NCBI GenBank assembly: GCA_947624485.1
Contig: CANQKM010000009.1
Location: forward strand, 1-64,000
DNA from: an uncultured Clostridia bacterium
GTDB taxonomy: Bacteria > Bacillota > Clostridia > UBA1381
Length of the DNA: 64,000 nt
Reading direction: 5' to 3'
Made by a program: the position numbers and the translations under genes. Of the stretch, positions 22,891-31,100 are shown one piece after another. The notes under the pieces were generated by a model. It saw nothing but the letters and a program-made list of their open reading frames with translations. It had not been told where the DNA came from and ran no database searches. The stretch's first letter is position 1; the number at the start of each line of letters is the position of its first letter.

Positions 22891-22930
22891 AAAAACACCG
22901 CTTAAACGTAATGTTTGAGCGGTGTTTTTA
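22891..22930. terminator. Bidirectional terminator, XRE gene / tRNA-Lys
   Basis: AAAAACACCGCTTAAAC / GTTTGAGCGGTGTTTTT stem between convergent genes. Confidence 0.88.
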
Positions 22931-22975
22931 TGGTACGCGATCAGGGGCTCGAACCCTGGACACCCTGATTAAGAG
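22931..22975 (-). repeat. Proximal att repeat within tRNA-Lys
   Basis: 45-bp partner of 21495-21539; the bases immediately outside differ on both sides. Confidence 0.88.
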
Positions 22976-23006
22976 TCAGGTGCTCTACCAACTGAGCTAA
23001 TCACGC
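22931..23006 (-). tRNA. tRNA-Lys(CUU), att target
   Basis: A 76-nt cloverleaf with acceptor GCGTGAT / ATCGCGT, anticodon stem CCTGA / TCAGG with loop CTCTTAA, and encoded CCA. Its 3' 45 nt recur at 21495-21539. Confidence 0.95.
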
Positions 23007-23107
23007 ATATACCGTATTTCATCGGCAACGAATAGTATAATAACATACGAAAATGATTTTGTCAACAGTTTTTTTGAAAAAAATCAAAAAACTTAGCGCG
23101 GCGGGAA

Positions 23108-23136
23108 TTGACAAAAACCGCGCTGTTTGATATATT
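23108..23136 (+). promoter_or_regulatory. Promoter of the DUF218 gene
   Basis: -35 TTGACA, 17-bp spacer, -10 TATATT. Confidence 0.75.
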
Positions 23137-23167
23137 AGAGAGTAGCATAAACTGTGAGGTGATTGAC

Positions 23168-23890
23168 ATGAGAATTATACTGTTCATCATAGGTCTTGCC
23201 CTGTCGCTGGACGGTCTTTACTGCGGATATATCGGTTCTATGGAGGTCGGAGAGGGAGTTGTCACGGCGTTCGGCATCGCGTTTCTCCTGTGGGCGTCCT
23301 TTTACGACGCGTTTCGCGCGAAAAAGTTCCTTAAATTTTTGAAGGGATTGTTTGTTACGGTGCTGTCAATATGCGTGCTGTACTCGTGTTTTGTATGCGT
23401 TATGGGAAGGCTCGACAGTGATAAGAGTAATGAGGAGTATGTGATCGTACTCGGCTCGCCGTTAAAAGACAACGAGCCTACCGATATACTCAAAAGCCGT
23501 CTCGATACCGCCGTGCGTTATCTGAACGGTCATCCGGGAGTGACGGCGATCGTTTCGGGTTCGCGGAGCGGTACCGGCTCGATGTCGGAGGCGCGGGCAA
23601 TGAATAATTATCTTGTATCAAACGGCATAGACGACAGCCGTATCATGGTCGACGAGAGCGCGTTCAATACACACGAGAGCTTTATAAACGCGAAGAGTAT
23701 AGTGAACGACGAAAGGACGGCGTTTATAACGAGCGAATTTCATGTTCTGCGCTCACTGCAGATGGCGAACCTGTGCGGCATAAAAAACGCCGCTCACATA
23801 GGCTCTCCGACGCCGTGGCAGCAGCTTCCGGCGTGCTGCGCAAGGGAAATTCTGGCGGAGATAGCCTCCGTGCGCTACTATTTTAACTGA
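23168..23890 (+). CDS. YdcF/SanA-like DUF218 membrane protein
   Basis: A 240-aa protein. Three hydrophobic helices occupy residues about 2-80 and an ElyC/SanA/YdcF (DUF218) domain about 92-240. The domain shows YVIVLGSPLKDNEPTD, LDTAVRYLNGHPG, IVSGSRSGTG, MSEARAMNNYLVSNGID, ESAFNTHESFINAK and TSEFHVLRS. The ATG at 23168 has GAGGTGA in front. Relatives affect envelope integrity in Gram-negatives; the reaction is not established here. It stands alone behind its own promoter. Confidence 0.88.
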   Translation: MRIILFIIGLALSLDGLYCGYIGSMEVGEGVVTAFGIAFLLWASFYDAFRAKKFLKFLKGLFVTVLSICVLYSCFVCVMGRLDSDKSNEEYVIVLGSPLKDNEPTDILKSRLDTAVRYLNGHPGVTAIVSGSRSGTGSMSEARAMNNYLVSNGIDDSRIMVDESAFNTHESFINAKSIVNDERTAFITSEFHVLRSLQMANLCGIKNAAHIGSPTPWQQLPACCAREILAEIASVRYYFN

Positions 23891-23931
23891 TGTATACCCG
23901 CCTTAAAGTATACAAAATGGATATATCTATA

Positions 23932-23960
23932 TTGAAACGGTAAAAGATTTATGCTATAAT
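23932..23960 (+). promoter_or_regulatory. Promoter of the R-M operon
   Basis: -35 TTGAAA, 17-bp spacer, -10 TATAAT. Confidence 0.75.
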
Positions 23961-24007
23961 ATAATTATTGTTATTGTACCTACGGGTAGAAATAGGAGAT
24001 ATATGTT

Positions 24008-24664
24008 ATGAAAGAAATATTGACGATAAATGAACTCATTAAATCAGCATGCCGTTTTTGTGAGATTGAGAGCCATAAAAACCACATTGACCTTATAGGG
24101 GTTACCGATGGTAAAAATGTAGGAACCTATGTTGAACACAAATTTGAGCAGTTTCTTCAATCACAGTATATTGTTGAAATTGGCAATAGCGCAAAAGGGA
24201 TTGATTTACCCGGTGCGGATATTCAGACAGATATTAAAGTTACCTCTATTACACAGCCGCAATCGAGTTGTCCTTTCAAAAATGCGAGGCAAAAAATTTT
24301 TGGATTGGGGTATAATCTATTGGTATTTGTTTATGAAAAACATGATACAAACAATACTTGCACTTTGCATTTTACTCATTGTGCGTTTATTGCCGAGCAA
24401 AGAACGTCTGATTTTACCATCACAAAACGTTTACGTGAAATGGTACATGATGGAGCAAACAAGGAAGACATTATCGGATTTCTGCAAGATAGAAATGTTC
24501 CCGGTGATGAAATTGTTTATAATGATCTTGCATATGAAATCCTTAATCATCTACCGGAACAGGGATATTTGACCATTAGTAACGCGTTGCAATGGCGGTT
24601 GCAGTATTCACGGGTTATTGAATTAAATAACAGTGTTTCGGGAGTTGTCAATTATGAATGGTAA
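24008..24664 (+). CDS. Type II restriction endonuclease
   Basis: A 218-aa protein with a plausible PD-(D/E)xK core: an EHKFEQFL helix, then GIDLPGADIQTDIKV, where the Asp and Asp-Ile-Lys fit the metal-binding motif, near residues 65-80. It begins MKEILTINELIKSACRFCEI. Its 3' end overlaps the start of an N6-adenine methyltransferase by 11 bp, which makes this a restriction-modification pair. Codons are AT-rich compared with flanking genes, a sign of transfer. The recognition sequence cannot be deduced. Confidence 0.8.
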   Translation: MKEILTINELIKSACRFCEIESHKNHIDLIGVTDGKNVGTYVEHKFEQFLQSQYIVEIGNSAKGIDLPGADIQTDIKVTSITQPQSSCPFKNARQKIFGLGYNLLVFVYEKHDTNNTCTLHFTHCAFIAEQRTSDFTITKRLREMVHDGANKEDIIGFLQDRNVPGDEIVYNDLAYEILNHLPEQGYLTISNALQWRLQYSRVIELNNSVSGVVNYEW

Positions 24665-26165
24665 ACGTGAATACGGCGATTATCAAACCCCTATTGGTTT
24701 TGCAGAAAAGGTTTGTGTTTATCTGAAAGAATATCGCCATATCAGACCGTCTGCAATAATAGAGCCAACCTGTGGCAGTGGCAGTTTTCTTAAAAGCAGT
24801 TTAATATTTAATGCAAACGAATATTACGGAATTGAGATAGACCCGGACTATTGTGAGATTTGTAGAAATACGGTTAATGACAAAAAGGTAAAGATTATCA
24901 ATGCGGATTTCTTTACTTTTTCATCAAAGTCTTTAGTAAAGGACACAAGACAAATTCTTGTTATTGGTAATCCCCCATGGGTGACAAATAGCACATTATC
25001 TGTTATTGGTTCTGATAATATACCTATAAAGGAAAATTTTAAGGGATTAAAAGGGCTTGACGCTATAACAGGCGCAAGTAATTTTGATATTTGCGAATAT
25101 ATTATTTTGCAGCTCATAAACGAATACAGCAACACGAACACCGTTATATCTATGCTTTGTAAAACATCAGTTGCACGAAATGTTTTCAAGGAATTAAAAA
25201 GAAAAAATATTAACTTTTCCTCTTGCGATATCTTGGAATTTGATTCTGTGAAGGTGTTTGGCATAAACGCAAAGACGTGTGTGCTTTTAATTCAACTTTC
25301 AGAAAAAAACAGTTCATCAGATATTTGCAGTATATATGACTTTGAAAATCCGACAACGGTTAAATCACAGTTTGGCTATATAAACGGTAAGTTTTACAGT
25401 AATTTTGACATTGATGAAGAAAATTTTGATGGTAGGTGCTGCTTTGAATGGCGGCAAGGAGTAAAACACGACTGTTCAAAAATAATGGAATTAACAATGC
25501 GAAACGGGATACTCCAAAACGGACAAAAAGAAACGGTTCATATTGAAGATGATGTTGTTTTTCCACTAATTAAAAGCAGTATGTTCAAATCTCCTATCAT
25601 TCACAGTTTTTCTAAATATGTGATTGTAACTCAAAAGAAAGCTCGTGAAGAAACAAAACACCTTAAGCATGATGCACCCAAAACGTGGGAGTATCTTACT
25701 GACAATGTTGAACTTTTTGAAAAAAGAAAAAGTTCAATTTACAAGGGTGCGCCTAAATTCTCTATGTTCGGTGTGGGCGATTACTCATATTCCAAGTATA
25801 AAGTAGGAGTTAGTGGATTTTATAAACACCCTTTATTTTCTGTTTTATATTCAGATGACGGCAAACCTGTTATGACGGATGATACAAGTTATTTTATCGG
25901 TTTCAATGAATATGATATGGCTTATGTGGCTATGCTTTTGCTTAATTCGGAAAAAGTTCAAGACTTTCTTACAAGTATAGCCTTTTTAGATGCAAAGAGA
26001 CCATATACAAAAAAAGTTCTTGAACGTATAGATTTTGATAAAATAGTAGGTTCTTTAACTTTAAAGGATTTGTTGAAAACTGAAAAAGAATTAAATTTAT
26101 CATGCTATGTAACATTGTATATGTATGAGACTTTTAGGTTATTTATCAATATGAATATGGAATAA
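24654..26165 (+). CDS. Type II N6-adenine DNA methyltransferase
   Basis: A 503-aa TaqI/Eco57I-like enzyme. The SAM-binding motif is IIEPTCGSGSFLKSS near residues 35-50, GIEIDP is motif II, NADFF is motif III and the catalytic GNPPWVTN lies near 105-112. The second half is the target-recognition region. The ATG overlaps the nuclease end; GGGAG lies 9 bp upstream. AT-rich like its partner. It protects the host site against the upstream nuclease. Confidence 0.92.
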   Translation: MNGKREYGDYQTPIGFAEKVCVYLKEYRHIRPSAIIEPTCGSGSFLKSSLIFNANEYYGIEIDPDYCEICRNTVNDKKVKIINADFFTFSSKSLVKDTRQILVIGNPPWVTNSTLSVIGSDNIPIKENFKGLKGLDAITGASNFDICEYIILQLINEYSNTNTVISMLCKTSVARNVFKELKRKNINFSSCDILEFDSVKVFGINAKTCVLLIQLSEKNSSSDICSIYDFENPTTVKSQFGYINGKFYSNFDIDEENFDGRCCFEWRQGVKHDCSKIMELTMRNGILQNGQKETVHIEDDVVFPLIKSSMFKSPIIHSFSKYVIVTQKKAREETKHLKHDAPKTWEYLTDNVELFEKRKSSIYKGAPKFSMFGVGDYSYSKYKVGVSGFYKHPLFSVLYSDDGKPVMTDDTSYFIGFNEYDMAYVAMLLLNSEKVQDFLTSIAFLDAKRPYTKKVLERIDFDKIVGSLTLKDLLKTEKELNLSCYVTLYMYETFRLFINMNME

Positions 26166-26295
26166 ATACAATTTTTATAATTTATAAACACAGCAACAAG
26201 CATATGATATGCTTGTCATTAGTGTATAATAGACGCTTTATGACTTGTCTCACACCATCATGTGCGCGGGTATTTTCGCTTTTTTAAGACCGGAT

Positions 26296-26324
26296 TTGAC
26301 AACGGCGCAAAAGTTTAGTATAAT
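26296..26324 (+). promoter_or_regulatory. Promoter of the stalk/GDPD operon
   Basis: -35 TTGACA, 17-bp spacer, -10 TATAAT. Confidence 0.8.
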
Positions 26325-26366
26325 AACAGTTAAATCCACAAACAGTAAACAAGCGAGGTTTTAAAT

Positions 26367-27332
26367 ATGAAAAAGATAATTTCGGCAATACTTACCGCCG
26401 CGCTCATAACGTGCGCGGTGCAGATTCCGTCGTTTGCGGCGGAAAGCTGGCGTGAAGCGTTCGTGACGCGTATAATGAAGGTCATGTCGTCCGATCCGAC
26501 GTACAACAACGTCGCGCTCACGGATCTTGACAGCAACGGCATACCGGAGGCGTTTGTTCTCCGCGACGGCGCTGACGGCGGCATAAGCGCGGGATTTACA
26601 ATGAACGGAAATTCCATTTCGTCAATAGAGCTTCCCGGCAATATAATAGGAACGTGTCTTGCGGATATTACGGTTTACAACGACAACGGACGGCTCATTT
26701 TCGTGGGACGCGAGGTGCCGCGGTATTCGTCCGTCATAAATTACTACAAGCTGATGTTTGACGGTAAGGCGCTGACGGCGCAGAAAATACTTAAATCCTA
26801 CGTCAATATGTACCCGACCGTTCCGTACAGCGACATATACGGCAGGGATTTCCTGACGAACGGCTACCCGAACAGAACAAAGATAAAGAGCTTTGTGGAC
26901 GGATACGACAGCATAAACACGCTCACGGCGACTAACTCGAACGCGAAATTTATCGTTGACGGCGAGAGCGTTGAGATTTCGGGATATACGGTAAACGACT
27001 CGAATTATTACAAAATCCGCGATATAGCCATGATTTTGAGAACAACGGCGTCGCGGTTCGATGTGGCGTGGGATTCGAGCCTCGGAGGAATAACAATTTC
27101 CCGCGGAGTTAAATACACCATTGTCGGCGGTGAACTGAGCGGAGAAAGGGAAACGGCTTTGAACGTCAATCAGAGCAGCGCGCCCGTTTACGTGGACGGA
27201 GAGGCGAGAGATATGCTTTCCTATAACATAAACGGCAGCACCTACTTCAGGATACGCGATATAAGCGATATGGTCGGATTTACGGTCGATTGGGACGGAG
27301 AACAGCAAGCCGTTATAATAAGAACCGAGTAA
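26367..27332 (+). CDS. Secreted protein with two stalk domains
   Basis: A 321-aa exported protein with a signal peptide ending SFAAE. Residues 30-180 form an unknown domain beginning WREAFVTRIMKVMSSDPTYN with LTDLDSNGIPEAFV, an EF-hand-like acidic loop as in dockerin- or integrin-like secreted proteins. Two stalk-domain halves follow at about 195-250 (KFIVDGESVEISGYTVNDSN) and 272-320 (PVYVDGEARDMLSYNINGST). A GDPD gene starts one base after its stop, so the two are co-transcribed. Function unknown; surface location likely. Confidence 0.8.
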   Translation: MKKIISAILTAALITCAVQIPSFAAESWREAFVTRIMKVMSSDPTYNNVALTDLDSNGIPEAFVLRDGADGGISAGFTMNGNSISSIELPGNIIGTCLADITVYNDNGRLIFVGREVPRYSSVINYYKLMFDGKALTAQKILKSYVNMYPTVPYSDIYGRDFLTNGYPNRTKIKSFVDGYDSINTLTATNSNAKFIVDGESVEISGYTVNDSNYYKIRDIAMILRTTASRFDVAWDSSLGGITISRGVKYTIVGGELSGERETALNVNQSSAPVYVDGEARDMLSYNINGSTYFRIRDISDMVGFTVDWDGEQQAVIIRTE

Positions 27333-27333
27333 G

Positions 27334-28227
27334 ATGTATAATATTAGGAAAAAGCTGTGGATACTGGCGATAATCCTGTTTTCGTCGGCTGCGATAGTAG
27401 CGTGGATATTCCCGTCGGAGGGTGAGTACACGCCCGTCCCCATGCCGAGCGGCATGAGCGCCAACGCGCAGAGTGAAAATGTGCCGGTACTCGGCGGCGT
27501 GGGTGAACGGTTCGCGGCGCACCGAGGGTACTCCGGCTACGCGCCCGAAAACAGTATCGCGGCGTTTGAATTTGCCGGCAAGATGGGTTTTTGGGGTATA
27601 GAAACCGATATTTCCGAAACGAGCGACGGCGCGTTTGTGTGCATACATGACGACACGCTCGACCGCACCACCGACGGCGAGGGTAAGGTTACAGATTTCA
27701 CGCTCGAAAAGCTCGGTGAGTACAGCATAGATACGGGAAATTATTTAAAACGCACCGAAAACCTCAAGATACCGACGTTTGAGGAATATCTCGATATATG
27801 CGGCGAATACGGCTGCACGGCTGTAATCGAGATAAAGACGATAAAAAATTACGACGCGTTTCTGTCAATAATTTACGAGCGCGGTATGGATAACAGCAGC
27901 GTGATAATCGGCGCGGTAAATGATCTGAAGGAAATTCGGTCGCGCGACAGCAAGATCCCCGTTCTCAACATAGGCTATTATCCGGAGCCGTACGAGGACA
28001 ATATAAAGGCAATGGAGGAGATCGAGGGCGAAAAGGGTGTTCTCTACAACTATCCGCAGGTTGACAAGAAAGCGGTGCAGGAAACTCACGACAAGGGTAT
28101 GTACTGTGCGGTGTGGGCGGTTGACGAGGAGGACGTCGCCGAGGATTATCTCGGTTACGGCGTTGATTTTATCGTCACAAACGAAATCCCCGCAAGACTG
28201 GAACATATGATAAATAAAAATGAATAA
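27334..28227 (+). CDS. Glycerophosphodiester phosphodiesterase, membrane-anchored
   Basis: A 297-aa enzyme that hydrolyses glycerophosphodiesters to glycerol-3-phosphate and an alcohol. An N-terminal helix (LWILAIILFSSAAIVAW) anchors it outside the membrane. The GDPD domain spans about 55-295: FAAHRGYSGYAPENS (catalytic His-Arg), GIETDIS (metal Glu/Asp), CIHDDTLDRTTDG, VIEIKT and WAVDEE. It directly follows a secreted stalk protein. Lipid or teichoic-acid-type substrates are likely. Confidence 0.93.
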   Translation: MYNIRKKLWILAIILFSSAAIVAWIFPSEGEYTPVPMPSGMSANAQSENVPVLGGVGERFAAHRGYSGYAPENSIAAFEFAGKMGFWGIETDISETSDGAFVCIHDDTLDRTTDGEGKVTDFTLEKLGEYSIDTGNYLKRTENLKIPTFEEYLDICGEYGCTAVIEIKTIKNYDAFLSIIYERGMDNSSVIIGAVNDLKEIRSRDSKIPVLNIGYYPEPYEDNIKAMEEIEGEKGVLYNYPQVDKKAVQETHDKGMYCAVWAVDEEDVAEDYLGYGVDFIVTNEIPARLEHMINKNE

Positions 28228-28250
28228 GGGACTGCATTGCAGTCCCTTTT
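28226..28250 (+). terminator. Terminator of the GDPD operon
   Basis: AGGGACTGC-att-GCAGTCCCT stem then TTTT, between convergent genes. Confidence 0.8.
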
Positions 28251-28253
28251 GTG

Positions 28254-28892
28254 TTATCGGTTTTTCATTGCCGCGCGGTTTTGCGCTTCGGCTTTTGAGT
28301 ACTCGCAGCCGCAGTAATTCTGGCGGTAGAGTGAGTAAACTGCCGACAGCTCGCAGGAGCGTTTGTAGCCTCCGCGCTTCTTAAAATCGCTGAAAAGGTA
28401 GCTTACGCCGTACTTTTCCGCAAGCTCCGCGCCTATCTCGTTGAGTTTTTTCGCGTTTTTCAGCGGGCTTATCGAGAGCGTGGTCGTGAAGTAGTCGAAG
28501 CCGCCCTTTTTCGCCTTACGCGCCGCTTCCTCAAGGCGCAGACGGTAGCACCTAAAGCACCGCTCGCCGCCCTCCGGCACGTCCTCAAGTCCCTTGCTTA
28601 TCTCGTGGAACTTATCCGTGTCGTAGCCGCCGACGATAAGCTTCACCTCATGTCCGAACGGCATTTCGCGTATGAGCCGTTCCTGCTCGCCGACGCGCCT
28701 GTCATATTCCTCGCGCGTGTCAAGGTTGGGATTGTAGTAAAAAACCGTTATATTAAAGTAACGCGACAAATACTCTAAAACATAGCTCGAACACGGCGCG
28801 CAGCAGCTGTGCAGGAGCAGCGACGGCACTCGTCCGCTATTTGCTATGGTATCGAGCGTGCGGTCGAGCGTTATCTGATAATTCTGATTCAT
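28254..28892 (-). CDS. queH: Epoxyqueuosine reductase QueH
   Basis: A 212-aa enzyme for the last step of queuosine synthesis (epoxyqueuosine to queuosine in tRNA), non-orthologous to QueG. Cys motifs are LLHSCCAPCSSYVLEYL near residues 27-43 and GGERCFRCYRLRLEEAA near 115, ligands for an Fe-S cluster and a second metal. TTLSISPLKNAKKLNEIG and NYCGCEYS are also typical. Length fits the family. Monocistronic, divergent from murT. Confidence 0.93.
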   Translation of the reverse strand: MNQNYQITLDRTLDTIANSGRVPSLLLHSCCAPCSSYVLEYLSRYFNITVFYYNPNLDTREEYDRRVGEQERLIREMPFGHEVKLIVGGYDTDKFHEISKGLEDVPEGGERCFRCYRLRLEEAARKAKKGGFDYFTTTLSISPLKNAKKLNEIGAELAEKYGVSYLFSDFKKRGGYKRSCELSAVYSLYRQNYCGCEYSKAEAQNRAAMKNR

Positions 28893-28944
28893 TATAATTC
28901 ACCCGATACATTCTACCATATATCCGTAAAAAAGTAAACCGATA

Positions 28945-28973
28945 TTGCAAAATCGGCGGAAATGTGGTACAAT
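28945..28973 (+). promoter_or_regulatory. murT promoter
   Basis: -35 TTGCAA, 17-bp spacer, -10 TACAAT. Confidence 0.7.
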
Positions 28974-29021
28974 ACTGTAGTATTATTATATCGTATACTG
29001 ATTTGAAAGGAAATTGTTGTT

Positions 29022-30347
29022 ATGCGGAAACTTCTCGCGGTATGGTTCGGCAAGGCGCTGACCGTGCTGGGTAAAATAATCGGTAAAAAATCATCGTCCT
29101 CGCCGGGACATTACGCGCTCAAAATCTGCCCGAGCCTTGTGGCGGAGCTTGGGAAGTGCGTAAAAAAGGGCATCGTTGTGACGTGCGGCACGAACGGCAA
29201 GACGACCACGAACAACCTCATGGCTACTGCTCTCGAGGCGAAGGGGTACAAGGTTATATGCAACCGTCTCGGCGCGAATATGCTCTCGGGCGTTGCGACG
29301 ACGCTTATACAGGAGATGAACATATTCGGCAAGGTCACCGCCGACTACGCGTGTCTTGAGATCGACGAGGCGTACACGCCGATAGTGTTCGACTATATAA
29401 AGCCGGACGTAATGGTTATAACGAACCTGTTCCGCGACCAGCTTGACCGTTACGGCGAGATAGACATAACGTCGGAAATAATCAGCCGCGCAATAAAGAA
29501 AACGCCGAATGTGCAGCTTGTGCTGTGCGGCGACGATCCCTTGTGCGTGCAGTTCGGTCAGGGCAGACACAGCGACGCGCTCTACTACGGCATATCCGAA
29601 AAGGTGCTGCCGCAGCTTGACGACACGAAGGAGGGACGCTTTTGTCCCGCGTGCGGCGCGGAGCAGAAGTACAACTACTACCATTACAGCCAGCTTGGTG
29701 ACTTCTACTGCCCGAAATGCGGCTTTAAGCGTCCGAAGATAGATTTTGAGGTTAAGAACGTGTCGCTCGGCACGCCGATGAAATTTACGATTAACGGTCA
29801 GCCGATGAAGATAAATTACAAAGGTTTCTACAATATATATAACCTCGTCGCGGTGTACGGCGCTTTGAGCGCGCTCGGCGAGAGTACGGACGATTTTGAA
29901 AGGCTGCTCGAAGCGTACAAGCCGCAGATAGGACGTATGCAGGAGTACAAATTCAACAAGCCCGTGATACTCAGCCTTTCAAAAAATCCCGCGGGCTTTA
30001 ACCAGGCGATAGCGACGGTCAACACCGACAAGCGCAAAAAGGACGTAATAATAGCGATCAACGACAAGGCGAACGACGGGCGCGACGTGTCGTGGCTGTG
30101 GGATGTGGATTTTGACAAGATAGCTGACGAAAATATGCTGACGCTCACCACGACCGGCATACGCGTGTACGACATAAGTCTGCGCTTCAAATACGCGGAC
30201 GTGAAGGTCGATATGATAACGCACAGCATGGCTGACGCGGTGACCGCCGCGCTGAAGACCGACAGCGAGGTCGTGTACGTGCTTGTGAACTACACCGCGC
30301 TCTATTCCACAGAGGCGGTGCTTAAAAAGCTGGGAGGTAAGGCGTGA
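29022..30347 (+). CDS. murT: Lipid II isoglutaminyl synthase subunit MurT
   Basis: A 441-aa Mur-ligase-type ATPase that activates the D-Glu carboxylate of lipid II for amidation. The ATP loop is VVTCGTNGKTTTNNLMA near residues 51-67. A four-Cys zinc ribbon (CPACG...CPKCG) is inserted near 205-230, and the C-terminal DUF1727 domain is present. GAAAGGAAA precedes the ATG. Its stop overlaps the next ATG by one base (TGATG), coupling it to gatD. The product helps form amidated peptidoglycan. Confidence 0.95.
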   Translation: MRKLLAVWFGKALTVLGKIIGKKSSSSPGHYALKICPSLVAELGKCVKKGIVVTCGTNGKTTTNNLMATALEAKGYKVICNRLGANMLSGVATTLIQEMNIFGKVTADYACLEIDEAYTPIVFDYIKPDVMVITNLFRDQLDRYGEIDITSEIISRAIKKTPNVQLVLCGDDPLCVQFGQGRHSDALYYGISEKVLPQLDDTKEGRFCPACGAEQKYNYYHYSQLGDFYCPKCGFKRPKIDFEVKNVSLGTPMKFTINGQPMKINYKGFYNIYNLVAVYGALSALGESTDDFERLLEAYKPQIGRMQEYKFNKPVILSLSKNPAGFNQAIATVNTDKRKKDVIIAINDKANDGRDVSWLWDVDFDKIADENMLTLTTTGIRVYDISLRFKYADVKVDMITHSMADAVTAALKTDSEVVYVLVNYTALYSTEAVLKKLGGKA

Positions 30348-31072
30348 TGAAGATTAAGATTTTACACCTGTACCCCGACCTTCTGAACCTGTACGGCGAC
30401 AAGGGAAATATAGAATGTATGAGAAAGCGCCTTATGTGGCGCGGCATTGACGCGGAGGTAAAGTCGTACACCGTGGACGACACGGGCTTTGACCTGTCGG
30501 ACGTGGATATACTGTTCCTCGGCGGCGGCAGCGACAGGGAGCAGAAAATAGTATGCAACAAGCTCCTTGAGCATAAGGACGAGATAAAACGCTACGTCGA
30601 GGACGGCGGTACGCTCGTCGCGGTATGCGGCGGCTATCAGCTGCTCGGCAAATATTACAAGCTTGCCGACGAAACGATAGAGGGACTCGGCATACTCAAC
30701 ATAAAGACGGAGCAGGGCAAAAAGCGGCTCATAAGCAATATAATATTAAAGCCCGATTTTATCGAGGGTGAGATCGTGGGCTTCGAGAACCACGGCGGCA
30801 GAACCGACATCGGCATACACAAGCCGCTCGGCAAGGTCGTGTACGGCTACGGCAACGACGGCAAAAGCGGCGCGGAGGGCGTTGTTTACAAAAACGTTGT
30901 CGCGACGTATCTGCACGGTCCGCTGCTTCCGAAAAATCCGAAGCTGTGCGACTATATCCTGACGAACGCCGTAAAAAGACGCTATCCCGATTTCAAGGGA
31001 CTCGCGCCGCTCGACGACGGGCTTGAAAACACGGCGAACGACTACATCGTAAAGCGGTTCAAAAATAAGTGA
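30347..31072 (+). CDS. gatD: Lipid II isoglutaminyl synthase amidotransferase GatD
   Basis: A 241-aa class I glutamine amidotransferase (CobB/CobQ-like) supplying ammonia to MurT. The nucleophile is the Cys in VAVCGGYQLLG near residue 93 and the catalytic His is in YLHGPLLPKNP. ILHLYPDLLNLYGDKGN is a GatD signature. Start ATG at 30347 after GGGAGGT; GTG three bases earlier is less likely. Membrane-proximal cytosolic complex with MurT. Confidence 0.95.
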   Translation: MKIKILHLYPDLLNLYGDKGNIECMRKRLMWRGIDAEVKSYTVDDTGFDLSDVDILFLGGGSDREQKIVCNKLLEHKDEIKRYVEDGGTLVAVCGGYQLLGKYYKLADETIEGLGILNIKTEQGKKRLISNIILKPDFIEGEIVGFENHGGRTDIGIHKPLGKVVYGYGNDGKSGAEGVVYKNVVATYLHGPLLPKNPKLCDYILTNAVKRRYPDFKGLAPLDDGLENTANDYIVKRFKNK

Positions 31073-31100
31073 CGAGCCGCATCAAAGGGAATGATTCAGT

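Larger units (their letters stand above)
21495..22975. mobile_element. Integrase-less insert at tRNA-Lys(CTT)
   Basis: About 1.44 kb bounded by 45-bp perfect direct repeats of the tRNA 3' end. It carries a stalk-domain secreted protein and a divergent XRE regulator, and is markedly AT-rich against its surroundings. No recombinase gene lies inside. Either an integrase was lost, or the insert is mobilised in trans. Confidence 0.7.
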
